A stretch of DNA of 64,000 nt from an uncultured Butyricicoccus sp. (GCA_904420185.1 CAJFUJ010000026.1:40318-104317), one strand, 5' to 3'. Shown: positions 17,310 to 27,302, counted from the first letter of the stretch. Translations and numbers: made by a program. The notes: generated by a model from the sequence alone, not told the origin.

Positions 17310-17338
17310 AGTATACCGGCTTTCGACCGGATTTGCAA
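17310..17338 (-). promoter_or_regulatory. Promoter of recQ
   Basis: On the minus strand TTGCAA (17333-17338), 17 bases, TATACT (17310-17315) lies about 35 bases before the recQ start. Confidence 0.78.
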
Positions 17339-17586
17339 GGGCCGCACCCAGGGGATGCGCGGAAAATGAAACTGCCCGTGTCGCGGTGTCCCTAGGAGCG
17401 GTTTTACGAAGAAAATCTGTGGGCTATCCAGTGTAACCCGCAGATTTTTATTTTGCCCGTAACGGAGGACGGGATTTCTCGGGCAACCCATGCCGTTACA
17501 GGGTTAATAGGGCAGAAAGGGAGTAGCTATTTTTTCGGTGGCGTGGTACAATGTTCTTGCAAATTCTGAGAACAAGGAGACGGCAG
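17339..17586. other. Intergenic space with orphan terminator hairpin
   Basis: The gap between recQ and the reductase gene (17276-17586) holds the recQ promoter, then a terminator-like hairpin at 17412-17455 (AAAATCTGTGGG with CCCGCAGATTTT, then TTATTTT) with no gene in front of it on that strand. A possible -10 (TACAAT, about 17547-17552) lies before the reductase gene. No coding sequence is supported. Confidence 0.55.
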
Positions 17587-18117
17587 ATGCGCAAGGCAGT
17601 TTTATACATTGCCATGAGTCTGGATGGATACATCGCAGATCAAAACGGCAGGGTGGATTGGCTCGCCGGACAGGACAGTGCGGGAGAACGTGATGATTCC
17701 TATGCGCAGTTTGCGCAAACCGTCGATACGGTTATCATGGGCTGGCGGACCTATCATCAAATCGTGACCGAATTGTCACCTGGACGATGGGTTTATGACG
17801 GGATGCAATGCTATGTTATCACCCATCACAAGGAGCCGTCCACGCAGCAGATCGCCTTTGTTTCAACCGACCCATGCTCGTTGATTCAATCGCTCAAACA
17901 TGATGCGGGTAAGAACATCTGGATCTGCGGCGGTGCGATGTTAGCACAGCAGCTTATGCAAAAGAACTTGATCGATATTTACCATATTTCTGTGATTCCT
18001 ACGATTTTAGGGGCTGGTACGCGGCTGTTCGCAAGCATGGAGCAGGAAATGCCGTTGCGGCTGCTGCAAGTAAAGGATAGCAATGGGATCGTCGAGGTTG
18101 TTTATCAAAAGAGATAG
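17587..18117 (+). CDS. Dihydrofolate reductase-family protein
   Basis: This 176-residue cytoplasmic protein belongs to the RibD C-terminal/DHFR-like reductase family (YwjB/YyaP type). Diagnostic stretches are MSLDGYIADQNGRVDWL at the N-terminus, VDTVIMGWRTYHQI, and the nucleotide-site glycine pair ICGGAMLAQQLMQ. The true substrate of these stand-alone proteins is generally unknown; bona fide folate reductase activity should not be assumed. AAGGAGACGG precedes the ATG. It lies 27 bases upstream of sbcD and may be co-transcribed with it. Confidence 0.88.
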   Translation: MRKAVLYIAMSLDGYIADQNGRVDWLAGQDSAGERDDSYAQFAQTVDTVIMGWRTYHQIVTELSPGRWVYDGMQCYVITHHKEPSTQQIAFVSTDPCSLIQSLKHDAGKNIWICGGAMLAQQLMQKNLIDIYHISVIPTILGAGTRLFASMEQEMPLRLLQVKDSNGIVEVVYQKR

Positions 18118-18144
18118 AAGCTTTGAGGAAAGGGGAGAATCCGC

Positions 18145-19284
18145 TTGAAATTCATCCACCTGGCCGATCTGCACCTGGGCAAACGGGTGTGTGAGGTGTC
18201 CATGCTGGACGACCAGATCTACATTTTGGAGCAAATTTTGGGGCTTGTCCGGCAGCACCGGGCCGATGCGGTGCTGATTGCGGGCGATGTATACGACCGT
18301 CCGGCGCCGCCGCCCGAAGCCGTGGCCGTGCTCGACGATTTTTTGACCAAGCTGCAGGCGCTGGGGACGCCCTGCCTGCTGATTCCGGGCAACCACGATT
18401 CGGGTGAACGGCTGGCGTTTGGCGCCCAGCTGCTGGACCGGGCGGGCGTCTACCTGGCGCCGGTGTTTGACGGCCATGTGCGCACGGTGGAGCTGCAAGA
18501 CCCCTACGGGCCGGTGCAGTTTACGCTGCTGCCCTTTTTGCGGCCGGTGCAGGTGCGGCGGTATTTTCCCGAGATTGCGCCGGGCGATTACGAAGGGGCG
18601 GTGCGCGCTGTGCTGTCCACCGTGCCCGCCGAACCGGGGATGCGCCGGGTGCTGCTCGCCCATCAGTTTGTCACCGCATTGGGCGTTCCGCCTGAGCGGT
18701 GTGAATCCGAATTGGCGTCGGTGGGCACGCTGGACAATGTGGACGTTTCGGCGTTTGACGGGTTTGACTACGTCGCCCTGGGCCACATCCACGGCCCGCA
18801 GCGCATCGGGCGGGACACGGTCCGCTATGCCGGCTCGCCGCTCAAGTTCTCCTTTTCCGAGGCGCGGCACCGCAAATCGGTACCGCTGGTCACCCTGGGG
18901 CCCAAGGGGCAGGTTGAATGGGAATTGCTCCCGCTCACCCCTAAGCGCGATTTACGCGAAATACGCGGGTCGATTGCGTCTCTGCTCGATCCGGCCAACC
19001 GCACCCATACCGGCGATTACCTGCACATCACGCTGACCGACGACGCGGTGATGGACGCCATGAACCGGGTCCGGGCCGCCTATCCCAACACGCTGCGGCT
19101 GGATTTTGACAACGCCTTGACCGCACTGGCCCAAGCGCCCGTACCGGTGCGGCAACCAGCGCTGCGCGCGCCGTTGACGCTCTTTGCCGCGTTTTACGAA
19201 CAACAAAACGGCCAGCCCATGGACGCGGACATGCAAGCGCTGGCGCGTGAAATGTTGGAAGATGTCGGGGAGGGATTGCGATGA
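18145..19284 (+). CDS. sbcD: Nuclease SbcCD subunit D (Mre11-type)
   Basis: SbcD is the metallophosphoesterase nuclease subunit that, with SbcC, opens hairpins and processes DNA ends. The 379-residue protein starts with TTG behind AGGGGAG. It shows all phosphoesterase motifs in order: DLHLGK at residues 8-13, AGDVYDRP, GNHDSGERL, LLAHQF and GHIHGPQ. A C-terminal capping domain follows. Its stop overlaps the sbcC start (ATGA), as is usual for this pair. Confidence 0.95.
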   Translation: MKFIHLADLHLGKRVCEVSMLDDQIYILEQILGLVRQHRADAVLIAGDVYDRPAPPPEAVAVLDDFLTKLQALGTPCLLIPGNHDSGERLAFGAQLLDRAGVYLAPVFDGHVRTVELQDPYGPVQFTLLPFLRPVQVRRYFPEIAPGDYEGAVRAVLSTVPAEPGMRRVLLAHQFVTALGVPPERCESELASVGTLDNVDVSAFDGFDYVALGHIHGPQRIGRDTVRYAGSPLKFSFSEARHRKSVPLVTLGPKGQVEWELLPLTPKRDLREIRGSIASLLDPANRTHTGDYLHITLTDDAVMDAMNRVRAAYPNTLRLDFDNALTALAQAPVPVRQPALRAPLTLFAAFYEQQNGQPMDADMQALAREMLEDVGEGLR

Positions 19285-22046
19285 AACCGCTGCATTTGAC
19301 GATGTGTGCCTTTGGCCCGTATGCAGGCAAGGTGGAGGTGCCGCTGGCACAGCTTGGGGAGAGCGGCCTATATCTAATCACCGGCGACACCGGCGCAGGA
19401 AAAACCACCATCTTTGACGCCATCACCTTTGCCCTGTACGGGGAGGCGAGCGGCAAAACCCGGGAGAGCACCATGCTGCGCAGCGACTACGCCGCCCCGC
19501 AAGACAAGACCTATGTGGCCTTGACCTTCCGCTACCGGGGGGAAACCTATGTGGTTGAGCGCAGTCCGCAGTATGCCCGGCCCAAACTGCGCGGCGAAGG
19601 CACAACCTTGGAAGCAGCGGGTGCGGTACTTACTTATCCGGACGGACGGGTCGTGACCGGTGCGCGGCAGGTAACCGAGGAGATTACCGAGCTGATCGGC
19701 ATTGACCGGGCCCAATTTTCCCAGATTGTCATGATTGCCCAGGGGGATTTTTTGCAGCTGCTGCTTGCCGATACCCGCGAACGCGCGGGAATCTTCCGCC
19801 GGATCTTTTCCACCGAAGGCATCCAACGCTTTCAGTTGGCCCTCAAAGAACGCAGCAAAACGGCCAACCGCGCCTATGATGACCTGAAAAAGGGGGCGGC
19901 GCAGTATGTGGCACAGATTGTCTGTGAGGGCGAACCGATGCAAGATTTGCAGCAGGCACGCGACGAAGGCGGTGTCCATGACCTGCAAACCCTGCTGCCC
20001 CGGCTGGAAGCCGCGGTGGCCAGCGACCGCGCACAGGAGGGGGCGCTGGCCGCCGGGCTGTCGCGTGCCCAAAAGGATCTGGAGGCTTTGGCAAGCGCAG
20101 TGCACAAGGCCGAACAAGAGGCGGCCTTGCAGGTTCAAATCGTTCAAGCGCAACAGGCCTATCAGGCGCTATTGCAACGGCAAGAGGGGTTGGAACAAAC
20201 CTACCGTGCCGAGCAGGCGCGGGCCGGTGAACGGCAAAAGCTGGCTGGCCAGATTGCCCAGCAGCAGACTGCACTTGCGTCTTATGATGCGCTGGAGGCC
20301 GCTCTGCACGCCCTGCAAACGGCGGGAAAAGAAGCCGAGCAAGCGCGCGCGGCCCGCGTACAGGCGCAAAAGGCGGTGGAAGAGGGGATGCGGCGACGGG
20401 AAGAGTTGCAAGCGCAGCGGCAAGCCTTGCGGGATGCGCCGGTGCGCTTGGCCGAAGCGCAGACCAACCAGGAAAAAATAGACGCCCGTCAGCAGAGCTT
20501 GGCCGGGCTGGTACGCGCGTATCAGCAGGCCCAGGCCGCGGTCAGCCAATATCAGGCGGCTAAATCAGCCTATTTGACAGCTGAGCAGAAAAGCCAGGTG
20601 GTTCAGGACGATTTTCAGCGCAAGGAGCGCAGCTTTTTGCGCAGCCAGGCAGGCATTTTGGCTGCCGGATTACAAGCGGGGAAGCCGTGTCCGGTCTGCG
20701 GCGCATGCGAGCATCCGGCACCCGCACAGCTGGAGCAGGGCGGCGTGACCGAGTCTGACCTCAACAAAGCGCGGGCGGCGGCAGAACAGGCCCAGCAGCA
20801 AGCGCATATGGCCAGCAAGCAAGCGGCCTCAGCGCACGCCGCCGCGCAGACGCAAAAGGACAAGCTGTTATCCGATGCGCGCGCGCTTTTGGGGGAAGAA
20901 ATCCGGTTGGACGGCCTGCGCGAACGGTTGCAGCAGGAAATTACGCGGGTACAGGCGGATGGTATAGCAGCCGGACAGGCGATCCAGACCTACCAAATGC
21001 AGGTTCGGCGTCTGTGCGAATGCGAAGAAGAGGACAAGCGGCTGGAAAGCCAGAACGCCAGACAGTCCCAAGCGCTTTCGTCGCTTGAGCAGACCTACGC
21101 TGAAAGCGCCAAGCGACAGGCGGCGGCGGACGCCAAAGTGCAGACGCTACGCAGCAGCTTGCCGTTTCCAGACAAGCGGCAGGCGCTGTCGGCATTGGAT
21201 GTGATCCGCAGACAGCTTGAGCAAATGCAAAAGGCCTGGGAGCAGGCCGACCAGGCGCGCACCCAGGGCAGCCAGGCGGTGGCGCGGCAGGCGTCCGCCC
21301 TGGAGACCTTGCAGCAGCAGGCGCCCGCCCATGTACCGGCAAAGCTGGACGCCTTGCGCGTACAATATCAAGCCGCCGATGCGGCTTTCCGCGAAAACCA
21401 GCGGCAGTATACCGCGCTGTACAGCCGGCGCAATACCAACGAAAAGCTGCTGGAGCGCTTGGCGGATCAGCAGAAACAGCTGTGCCAGCAGGAGAAAACC
21501 TGTCAGATGCTCGCGCGGTTGTCCAATACGGCCAACGGCGAGCTGAGCGGGCGGCAAAAGCTGGCCTTTGAAAATTACATCCTAGCCTTTTACTTTGACC
21601 AGGTCGTTGCAGCGGCCAATGAGCGCTTCCGCTACATGACCGGCGGGCAGTATTGCCTGCTGCGCCGAAAGGAGGCGGCGAACCAGCGTGCGCAGACCGG
21701 TCTGGAACTAGATGTGATCGATTATTACACCGGCAAAACGCGCAGTGTGCGTACCCTTTCGGGCGGGGAATCGTTCAAGGCTGCACTGTCGCTGGCTTTG
21801 GGGCTGTCCGATGTGATCCAGCAGTCGGCGGGCGGCGTGGAAATCGACGCCATGTTCGTCGATGAGGGGTTTGGTTCGCTTGATGCCGAATCACTGGACC
21901 AAGCTATGTACATTTTGAGCGGCCTTGCGGGGACCGAACGCTTGGTGGGGATCATCTCCCACGTCGCTGAGCTGCGCGAACGTATGGACAAGAAGATTGT
22001 GGTCACGCGCTCACGGGAAGGCAGCCGTTTGCGCCTGGAGCTTTAA
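19281..22046 (+). CDS. sbcC: Nuclease SbcCD subunit C (Rad50-type SMC ATPase)
   Basis: This 921-residue SMC-like ATPase drives and positions the SbcD nuclease. It has Walker A TGDTGAGKTT near residues 34-43, two long Gln/Ala-rich coiled-coil arms, a zinc hook CPVC (Cys470 and Cys473) near the middle, an ABC signature LSGGESFKAALSLALGL and Walker B with MFVDEGFGSLD near the end. The layout is complete and the length typical. Coupled to sbcD by a 4-base overlap. Confidence 0.95.
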   Translation: MKPLHLTMCAFGPYAGKVEVPLAQLGESGLYLITGDTGAGKTTIFDAITFALYGEASGKTRESTMLRSDYAAPQDKTYVALTFRYRGETYVVERSPQYARPKLRGEGTTLEAAGAVLTYPDGRVVTGARQVTEEITELIGIDRAQFSQIVMIAQGDFLQLLLADTRERAGIFRRIFSTEGIQRFQLALKERSKTANRAYDDLKKGAAQYVAQIVCEGEPMQDLQQARDEGGVHDLQTLLPRLEAAVASDRAQEGALAAGLSRAQKDLEALASAVHKAEQEAALQVQIVQAQQAYQALLQRQEGLEQTYRAEQARAGERQKLAGQIAQQQTALASYDALEAALHALQTAGKEAEQARAARVQAQKAVEEGMRRREELQAQRQALRDAPVRLAEAQTNQEKIDARQQSLAGLVRAYQQAQAAVSQYQAAKSAYLTAEQKSQVVQDDFQRKERSFLRSQAGILAAGLQAGKPCPVCGACEHPAPAQLEQGGVTESDLNKARAAAEQAQQQAHMASKQAASAHAAAQTQKDKLLSDARALLGEEIRLDGLRERLQQEITRVQADGIAAGQAIQTYQMQVRRLCECEEEDKRLESQNARQSQALSSLEQTYAESAKRQAAADAKVQTLRSSLPFPDKRQALSALDVIRRQLEQMQKAWEQADQARTQGSQAVARQASALETLQQQAPAHVPAKLDALRVQYQAADAAFRENQRQYTALYSRRNTNEKLLERLADQQKQLCQQEKTCQMLARLSNTANGELSGRQKLAFENYILAFYFDQVVAAANERFRYMTGGQYCLLRRKEAANQRAQTGLELDVIDYYTGKTRSVRTLSGGESFKAALSLALGLSDVIQQSAGGVEIDAMFVDEGFGSLDAESLDQAMYILSGLAGTERLVGIISHVAELRERMDKKIVVTRSREGSRLRLEL

Positions 22047-22090
22047 AAGGCCGGCAGACGGGTGTCGGGCGGACTGCGGAAAAAACCCCT

Positions 22091-22118
22091 TTGCAAGCCG
22101 CTGGTCCAGGTGTATAAT
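22091..22118 (+). promoter_or_regulatory. Promoter of the ybeY-era-mutS2 operon
   Basis: TTGCAA (22091-22096), 16 bases, TATAAT (22113-22118) lies about 44 bases before ybeY. Confidence 0.75.
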
Positions 22119-22161
22119 AACATTGCTGATTTTGGGGAAATATCCCCTTGGGGAGGCTTTT

Positions 22162-22659
22162 ATGGAGCATAGAATTCGCGTCACCGCCGAGGTGCCGCTG
22201 GAACAGGAAGACGAGGTGCGCGCGCTCATCGAGCGCTGCGCCCTGGGCACGCTGGTGCGGGAGCAGGTGCCGTTTGCAGCCTTTGTGGACGTGACGATTG
22301 TCGATGATGCGAGCATCCGCGCACTCAATGCAGAATATCGCGGGAAAGATGCGGTCACCGATGTGCTCAGCTTTCCGATGTTTGAATTTTATAATGGGCA
22401 AGCCCAGGAGCCGCTCGAGCCCGATCCTGCATCGGGCGAGATAATGCTGGGGGATATGGTGCTCAATTATGAGCGCGCTTGCCAGCAAGCCCAGTCGTTC
22501 GGCCATTCGGCCGCGCGGGAGTGCGGCTTTCTGACCGTCCACTCGGTCTTGCATTTGCTGGGTTTCGATCATGAGCGGGACGAATCCGACCGCGTCCGGA
22601 TGCGCGAGGAAGAGGAAGCCATCCTCGCCGCGCAGGGCTTGACCCGCACGAGCGTATGA
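22162..22659 (+). CDS. ybeY: Endoribonuclease YbeY
   Basis: YbeY is a single-strand RNA endonuclease required for 16S rRNA 3'-end maturation and ribosome quality control. The 165-residue protein carries the zinc-binding signature HSVLHLLGFDH (HxxxHxxGxxH) near its end and the internal AEYRGKDAVTDVLSFP stretch. GGGGAGG precedes the ATG. It overlaps the kinase gene by 4 bases. Confidence 0.95.
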   Translation: MEHRIRVTAEVPLEQEDEVRALIERCALGTLVREQVPFAAFVDVTIVDDASIRALNAEYRGKDAVTDVLSFPMFEFYNGQAQEPLEPDPASGEIMLGDMVLNYERACQQAQSFGHSAARECGFLTVHSVLHLLGFDHERDESDRVRMREEEEAILAAQGLTRTSV

Positions 22660-23123
22660 ACCAGGAGATCCGTAAGCTCCGGCAGAGCTTTGGCTATGCG
22701 GTGAGTGGCTTGCGCGCCTGCCTGCGCAGCGAACGCAACTTCCGCATCCATGTGACGGCAGCGGTCTATGTGTCGGCGTTTGCCGGGCTGGGCCGGCTGG
22801 GTATGGTGCGGTTTGCTATTTTATGTTTATGCTTTGCATTGATGCTGTCCGCTGAACTGATGAATACCGCCCTGGAGCGCTTGTGCGACCGGCAGAGCGC
22901 GGGCTATGACCGGCTGGTCAAGCAGGTCAAGGATATTGCAGCGGCAGCCGTGCTGGTGTGCGCAGCGTTTTGCGCGGTGATCGGCATGGTGTTTTTTGTG
23001 CCAAGCGGCGCGCTATGGTGTGCGGTGCAGACGTTGGCGGCCTACCCGTGGGCTGTGGGGATACTGGTACTGTCGGTACCGGCAGCGGTTTGGTTTGTAT
23101 TTTGCTTTGGCCGCCCGCAATGA
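22656..23123 (+). CDS. dgkA: Diacylglycerol/undecaprenol kinase
   Basis: This 155-residue membrane kinase of the DgkA family phosphorylates a lipid alcohol; in Gram-positives the main substrate is undecaprenol, feeding wall lipid carrier supply. It has three to four membrane helices, the signature ELMNTALERLCD (ExxNTAxExxxD) and the KDIAAAAV stretch. It sits between ybeY and era in the usual Firmicutes order. Confidence 0.92.
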   Translation: MNQEIRKLRQSFGYAVSGLRACLRSERNFRIHVTAAVYVSAFAGLGRLGMVRFAILCLCFALMLSAELMNTALERLCDRQSAGYDRLVKQVKDIAAAAVLVCAAFCAVIGMVFFVPSGALWCAVQTLAAYPWAVGILVLSVPAAVWFVFCFGRPQ

Positions 23124-23141
23124 CAAGGAAGGAGCAGATGT

Positions 23142-24041
23142 ATGTCTGAAATTACAAAAACAGCAATTCTTTCGGTGGTCGGCCGGCCGAACGTGGGCAA
23201 GTCTACCCTGGTGAACCGGCTGGTTGGCTTCAAGGTTGCGATTGTGTCAAGCAAGCCGCAGACCACCCGCACGCGCATCACAGGCGTGCTAACCCAGGAG
23301 GATTGCCAGTTTGTCTTTCTGGATACACCGGGATTGCACAAACCGCGCTCCCGTCTGGGCGATTTTATGGTCAAGGTAGTGACCGATACGGTCGCCGCGG
23401 TGGATGCGGCGGTGCTGGTGGTGGAGCCGGTGCCGCAGATCGGCCCGGCCGAAGAAGCCCTGCTCGGCCAGATCAAAGAGGCCGAAATTCCGGCTGTTCT
23501 GGTGATCAACAAAATCGACACCGCCCCCCACGAAAGCCTGCTGGAAGTGATCGCGGCTTACGCAGCCCGGCATGACTTTGACGCTGTGGTGCCGGTGTCG
23601 GCGCGCACCGGGGAGGGCCTGGACGCACTGCTGGGCGAACTGAAAACGTTTGCACTGGAGGGCCCGGCACTGTTCCCTGAGGATATGGTATCCGACCAGC
23701 CCGAACGGCAGATCGCCGCTGAGATTATCCGGGAAAAGCTGCTGTACTACCTGGACCGTGAGGTGCCGCACGGCGTGGCGGTGGGCATTGAACGATGGAA
23801 CGAACGCAGCGACGGTTTGACCGAGGTCAATGCCACCATTTATTGCGAAAAAGCCAGCCACAAGGGCATCATCATCGGGAAAAATGGCGAAATGCTCAAG
23901 CGCATCGGCAAAGCAGCGCGGATCGACATGGAAAAGAATTTTGACCGGCGCATTTTCTTGGAACTGTGGGTCAAAGTCAAGGAGGATTGGCGCAACAACA
24001 CCTATCAGATGCGCAACTTCGGCTACGAGAGCCAGTCATAA
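23142..24041 (+). CDS. era: Ribosome-assembly GTPase Era
   Basis: Era binds the 3' end of 16S rRNA and checks 30S assembly. The 299-residue protein has the GTPase motifs GRPNVGKST (G1), DTPGLHKPR (G3) and NKID (G4), and a C-terminal KH RNA-binding domain around GIIIGKNGEMLKRIG. AAGGAGCAG precedes the ATG. Confidence 0.97.
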   Translation: MSEITKTAILSVVGRPNVGKSTLVNRLVGFKVAIVSSKPQTTRTRITGVLTQEDCQFVFLDTPGLHKPRSRLGDFMVKVVTDTVAAVDAAVLVVEPVPQIGPAEEALLGQIKEAEIPAVLVINKIDTAPHESLLEVIAAYAARHDFDAVVPVSARTGEGLDALLGELKTFALEGPALFPEDMVSDQPERQIAAEIIREKLLYYLDREVPHGVAVGIERWNERSDGLTEVNATIYCEKASHKGIIIGKNGEMLKRIGKAARIDMEKNFDRRIFLELWVKVKEDWRNNTYQMRNFGYESQS

Positions 24042-24099
24042 CCACTCGGAACCGGGTGCAATAGGGAAAACAGCATACAGAACATAGGTGGGGAGGACA

Positions 24100-24891
24100 A
24101 TGCAGCATTTGACAGTCAAGGGTCTGGTGATTCGGGAAACCGACTTTGGCGAATCGGACCGGTATATCAGCGTGCTTACCGAGCGCGGCGCCAAAATCGA
24201 GGTGCTGTGCCGGGGTGTGCGGCGGCGTGGCGGCCGGTTGACGGCGGCTGTGCGGCTGTTTTGCTGGAGTGAGCTGACCCTTTATGAAGGGCGCAATGGC
24301 AAATACACCCTGAACGATGCGTCGATTGTGCACTCGTTTTGGGGCGTGACGCGCGATATGGATACCTATGCGATGTGCTGCTACTTGGCCGAGCTGGCGG
24401 GTGTGATGACCGGCCCGGAGGAGGAGACGCCGGACATCACCCGCCTTTTTTTATATGCACTTTATGCGGTCATCGACCAAAACCGCGGGCTGGACTTGGT
24501 CAAGGCTGCCTTCGAGCTGCGGCTGATGGCCGAATGCGGCTTTGCCCCCGATTTGTCGGTGTGCGGCGCTTGCCAGCAGCCGATTGAAGGGACAGTGTAT
24601 TTTTCGGTGCGGGAAGGTGCAGTGCTGGATGCTGCCTGCTGCAAACGGCTGGGCGGAGGCGATTTCGCACCGCTGCCGGACGGCGTCTATATGGCAATGG
24701 CGCATGTCCTGCTCAGCGAGATCCCCCACGTGTTTTCCTTTGTGCTGGGCAGCGATGCGCTGCGGGTATTTGCCGGCGTATGCGAGCGGTACGCCCTGTA
24801 CTATGCCGAGCGCGGGTTCCACAGCCTGGATTTTTATCATCAACTCAAAACAAGCGAGGCGCTGGGCGCTTCGCCTACAAATCGCAAATAA
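24100..24891 (+). CDS. recO: DNA repair protein RecO
   Basis: RecO loads RecA on gapped DNA with RecR and RecF. The 263-residue protein has an N-terminal OB fold (VKGLVIRETDFGESDRYISV) and a C-terminal helical domain with a probable zinc site (CGACQQP and CC further on). The ATG at 24100 follows GGGGAGGA; the GTG at 24088 is too close upstream of that site to be preferred. Confidence 0.93.
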   Translation: MQHLTVKGLVIRETDFGESDRYISVLTERGAKIEVLCRGVRRRGGRLTAAVRLFCWSELTLYEGRNGKYTLNDASIVHSFWGVTRDMDTYAMCCYLAELAGVMTGPEEETPDITRLFLYALYAVIDQNRGLDLVKAAFELRLMAECGFAPDLSVCGACQQPIEGTVYFSVREGAVLDAACCKRLGGGDFAPLPDGVYMAMAHVLLSEIPHVFSFVLGSDALRVFAGVCERYALYYAERGFHSLDFYHQLKTSEALGASPTNRK

Positions 24892-24911
24892 AGAATAATG
24901 GAAAGGGATCT

Positions 24912-27302
24912 ATGAATCGATTAGGAGAAAAATCACTGCGGACGCTAGAATATTTTACCGTGCTGGAGATGCTGGCTGGGCAAGCATCCAGTGAGCGCGG
25001 GCAGGAGCTGTGCCGCGCGTTGCGTCCGGTGTCCGACCGTGAAGAAGCTGCGTTGTGGCTTCAACAGACCTCGGACGCCAAAAATCATATGACCCGGCAG
25101 GGAAGCCCCCCGCTGGGCGGTATCCGCAATGTGCTGGGCGCGCTGGGTCGAGCGGATATCAGCGGCGTGCTCAATTTGAAAGAGCTACTGGATGTGGCGT
25201 CACTGTTGCAGTGCGCGCGGCTGATGCAGGGATACTTTGCCGAGCAGGAGGAAAAGACCGCGCTCACGCCCATTTACCGGCTGTTGACCGGCGACCGCGC
25301 ACTCGAAGAGCGTATCACCACATGCATCGTCAGCGAGGACGAGATCGCTGACGGTGCGAGCCCGGAGCTGGCCTCCATCCGGCGGCAGATCCGGCAGGTT
25401 TCGGGAAAGGTGCGCGAAACCCTCAGCCGCCTGATCTCGGGTGAGCGGTCTAAATATTTGCAGGAAACCATCATCACCCAGCGCAATGGGCGGTATGTGG
25501 TGCCGGTCAAGGCCGAGCACCGCGGCGACGTGCCCGGCCTGGTGCACGACACCTCATCCTCGGGCGCGACCGTGTTTGTCGAGCCAGCGGCTGTGGTGGA
25601 GATCAACAACCAAATCAAGGTGCTCGAGGGCAAGGAGCAAATGGAGATCGACCGCATCCTGGCCGAGCTGTCCAGCGAGGTGGCCGCGCACGCCGAGGGC
25701 ATCCGCCAGGACTACGAACAGCTGACTGCGTTGGACTTTATCTTTGCCCGGGCCAAATTGTCCTTCCAGATGAATGCGGCCGCCCCGCATTTCCGGAAAG
25801 AGGGTTACGGCGTGCGCTTGCAGCGTGCCCGCCATCCGCTGCTCGACCCCAAAAAGGCGGTACCCATCGACATCGCCATCGGTATTGACTATGATACACT
25901 GGTCATCACCGGCCCCAACACCGGCGGTAAGACCGTGTCGCTTAAGACCCTAGGGCTGTTGAGCCTGATGGCCGCATCAGGGCTGCACATCCCGGCCAGC
26001 GAGCTGAGCGAGGTGTGCGTGTTCGAAAACGTCTATGCGGATATTGGCGACGAGCAGAGCATCGAGCAGAGTTTGTCTACCTTTTCTTCGCACATGAAGA
26101 CCATCGTGGGCATGATGGAAAAATGCGCGCGCGGCGACCTGGTGCTGTTTGACGAGCTGGGCGCAGGCACCGACCCGGTCGAAGGAGCGGCGCTGGCGGT
26201 GTCGGTCATCTCGTATGCCCGGCAGATGGGCGCTTTTGTGGCGGCTACCACCCACTATTCCGAGCTTAAGACCTTTGCGCTGACCACCGAGGGCGTGGAA
26301 AATGCCTCCTGCGAATTCGACGTGGGGACGCTGCGGCCGACCTACCGGCTGCTGACTGGCATCCCGGGCAAATCCAACGCCTTTGCCATTGCAGCTCGCT
26401 TGGGACTGCAGCCGGCTATTTTGGAGCGCGCCCGTGAACAGCTGTCCAGCGAGAGCACCCGCTTTGAGGATGTGCTCGCCCAGCTGGAAAAGGAGCGCAA
26501 GCAGCTGGAAAAATATAAGGCAGAGGCCGAACGCTTGCGTTCGGCGGCCCAGAGCGAGCGCGACAAGGCCGAAAACCTGCGCGACAAATCCGAGGATGAA
26601 GCCGACCGCATCGTCGAAAACGCCCGGCTCAAGGCCGACCGCATCCTCAAAGACGCCCGCATGACGGCCGAAACCGTTTTTACCGAGTTGGACGAGCTAA
26701 AGAAAAAGGCCAGCGAAAGCGTAGCCGACCAAAACCTAGCGGCGGCAAAAGCGGCACTGCGCGGGGTCATCACCCAGACCGAAACCGAACTGCGCCAAAA
26801 GAAGGAAAAACGGTCGGTCGCGCCCGAGCAGCAGCGTCCGATCAAGCGGGGCGACGAGGTACAGCTGCTCAACGTGTCCAACATCGGCGCCACCGTCCTG
26901 ACCGACCCGGACAAGGACGGAAACATCCAGGTGCAGGCCGGTATCATGAAGATGAATGTCAAGGTCAGCGAGGTCCGGTTGGTACCCAAAGCACAAAAAC
27001 CCAAGTCCAAAACCTTCCGCGCGGGTGCGGGCGGCGTCAAAGAGTTGCGCTTGGCCACCACACCCAGCGAGATCGACGTGCGCGGCATGAGTGCAGAGGA
27101 AGCCATTTTAGAGGTGGACCAGTTTATTTCCAATTCTCTGCTGTCCGGCCTGCCATCGGTGCGCATTATCCACGGCAAAGGGACCGGCGTGCTGCGCGCC
27201 GCCATTCAGCAGCACCTCAAGCCCAACAAGCGGATCAAGCTTGTGCGCAATGGCGTATACGGCGAGGGAGAAAATGGCGTGACAGTTGTGGAATTTAAAT
27301 AA
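24912..27302 (+). CDS. mutS2: Endonuclease MutS2 (RqcU-type)
   Basis: This 796-residue protein is a MutS-like ATPase with a C-terminal Smr nuclease domain. In Firmicutes the family suppresses recombination and, in Bacillus, splits collided ribosomes. Walker A GPNTGGKT lies at residues 334-341, followed by FDELGAGTDP and ATTHYSELK. A Lys/Glu-rich coiled coil spans about 520-640, and the Smr domain from about 718 has Asp722 in DVRGMS and the HGKGTGVLR loop. The start is ATG 24912, after AAAGGGA. Confidence 0.95.
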   Translation: MNRLGEKSLRTLEYFTVLEMLAGQASSERGQELCRALRPVSDREEAALWLQQTSDAKNHMTRQGSPPLGGIRNVLGALGRADISGVLNLKELLDVASLLQCARLMQGYFAEQEEKTALTPIYRLLTGDRALEERITTCIVSEDEIADGASPELASIRRQIRQVSGKVRETLSRLISGERSKYLQETIITQRNGRYVVPVKAEHRGDVPGLVHDTSSSGATVFVEPAAVVEINNQIKVLEGKEQMEIDRILAELSSEVAAHAEGIRQDYEQLTALDFIFARAKLSFQMNAAAPHFRKEGYGVRLQRARHPLLDPKKAVPIDIAIGIDYDTLVITGPNTGGKTVSLKTLGLLSLMAASGLHIPASELSEVCVFENVYADIGDEQSIEQSLSTFSSHMKTIVGMMEKCARGDLVLFDELGAGTDPVEGAALAVSVISYARQMGAFVAATTHYSELKTFALTTEGVENASCEFDVGTLRPTYRLLTGIPGKSNAFAIAARLGLQPAILERAREQLSSESTRFEDVLAQLEKERKQLEKYKAEAERLRSAAQSERDKAENLRDKSEDEADRIVENARLKADRILKDARMTAETVFTELDELKKKASESVADQNLAAAKAALRGVITQTETELRQKKEKRSVAPEQQRPIKRGDEVQLLNVSNIGATVLTDPDKDGNIQVQAGIMKMNVKVSEVRLVPKAQKPKSKTFRAGAGGVKELRLATTPSEIDVRGMSAEEAILEVDQFISNSLLSGLPSVRIIHGKGTGVLRAAIQQHLKPNKRIKLVRNGVYGEGENGVTVVEFK

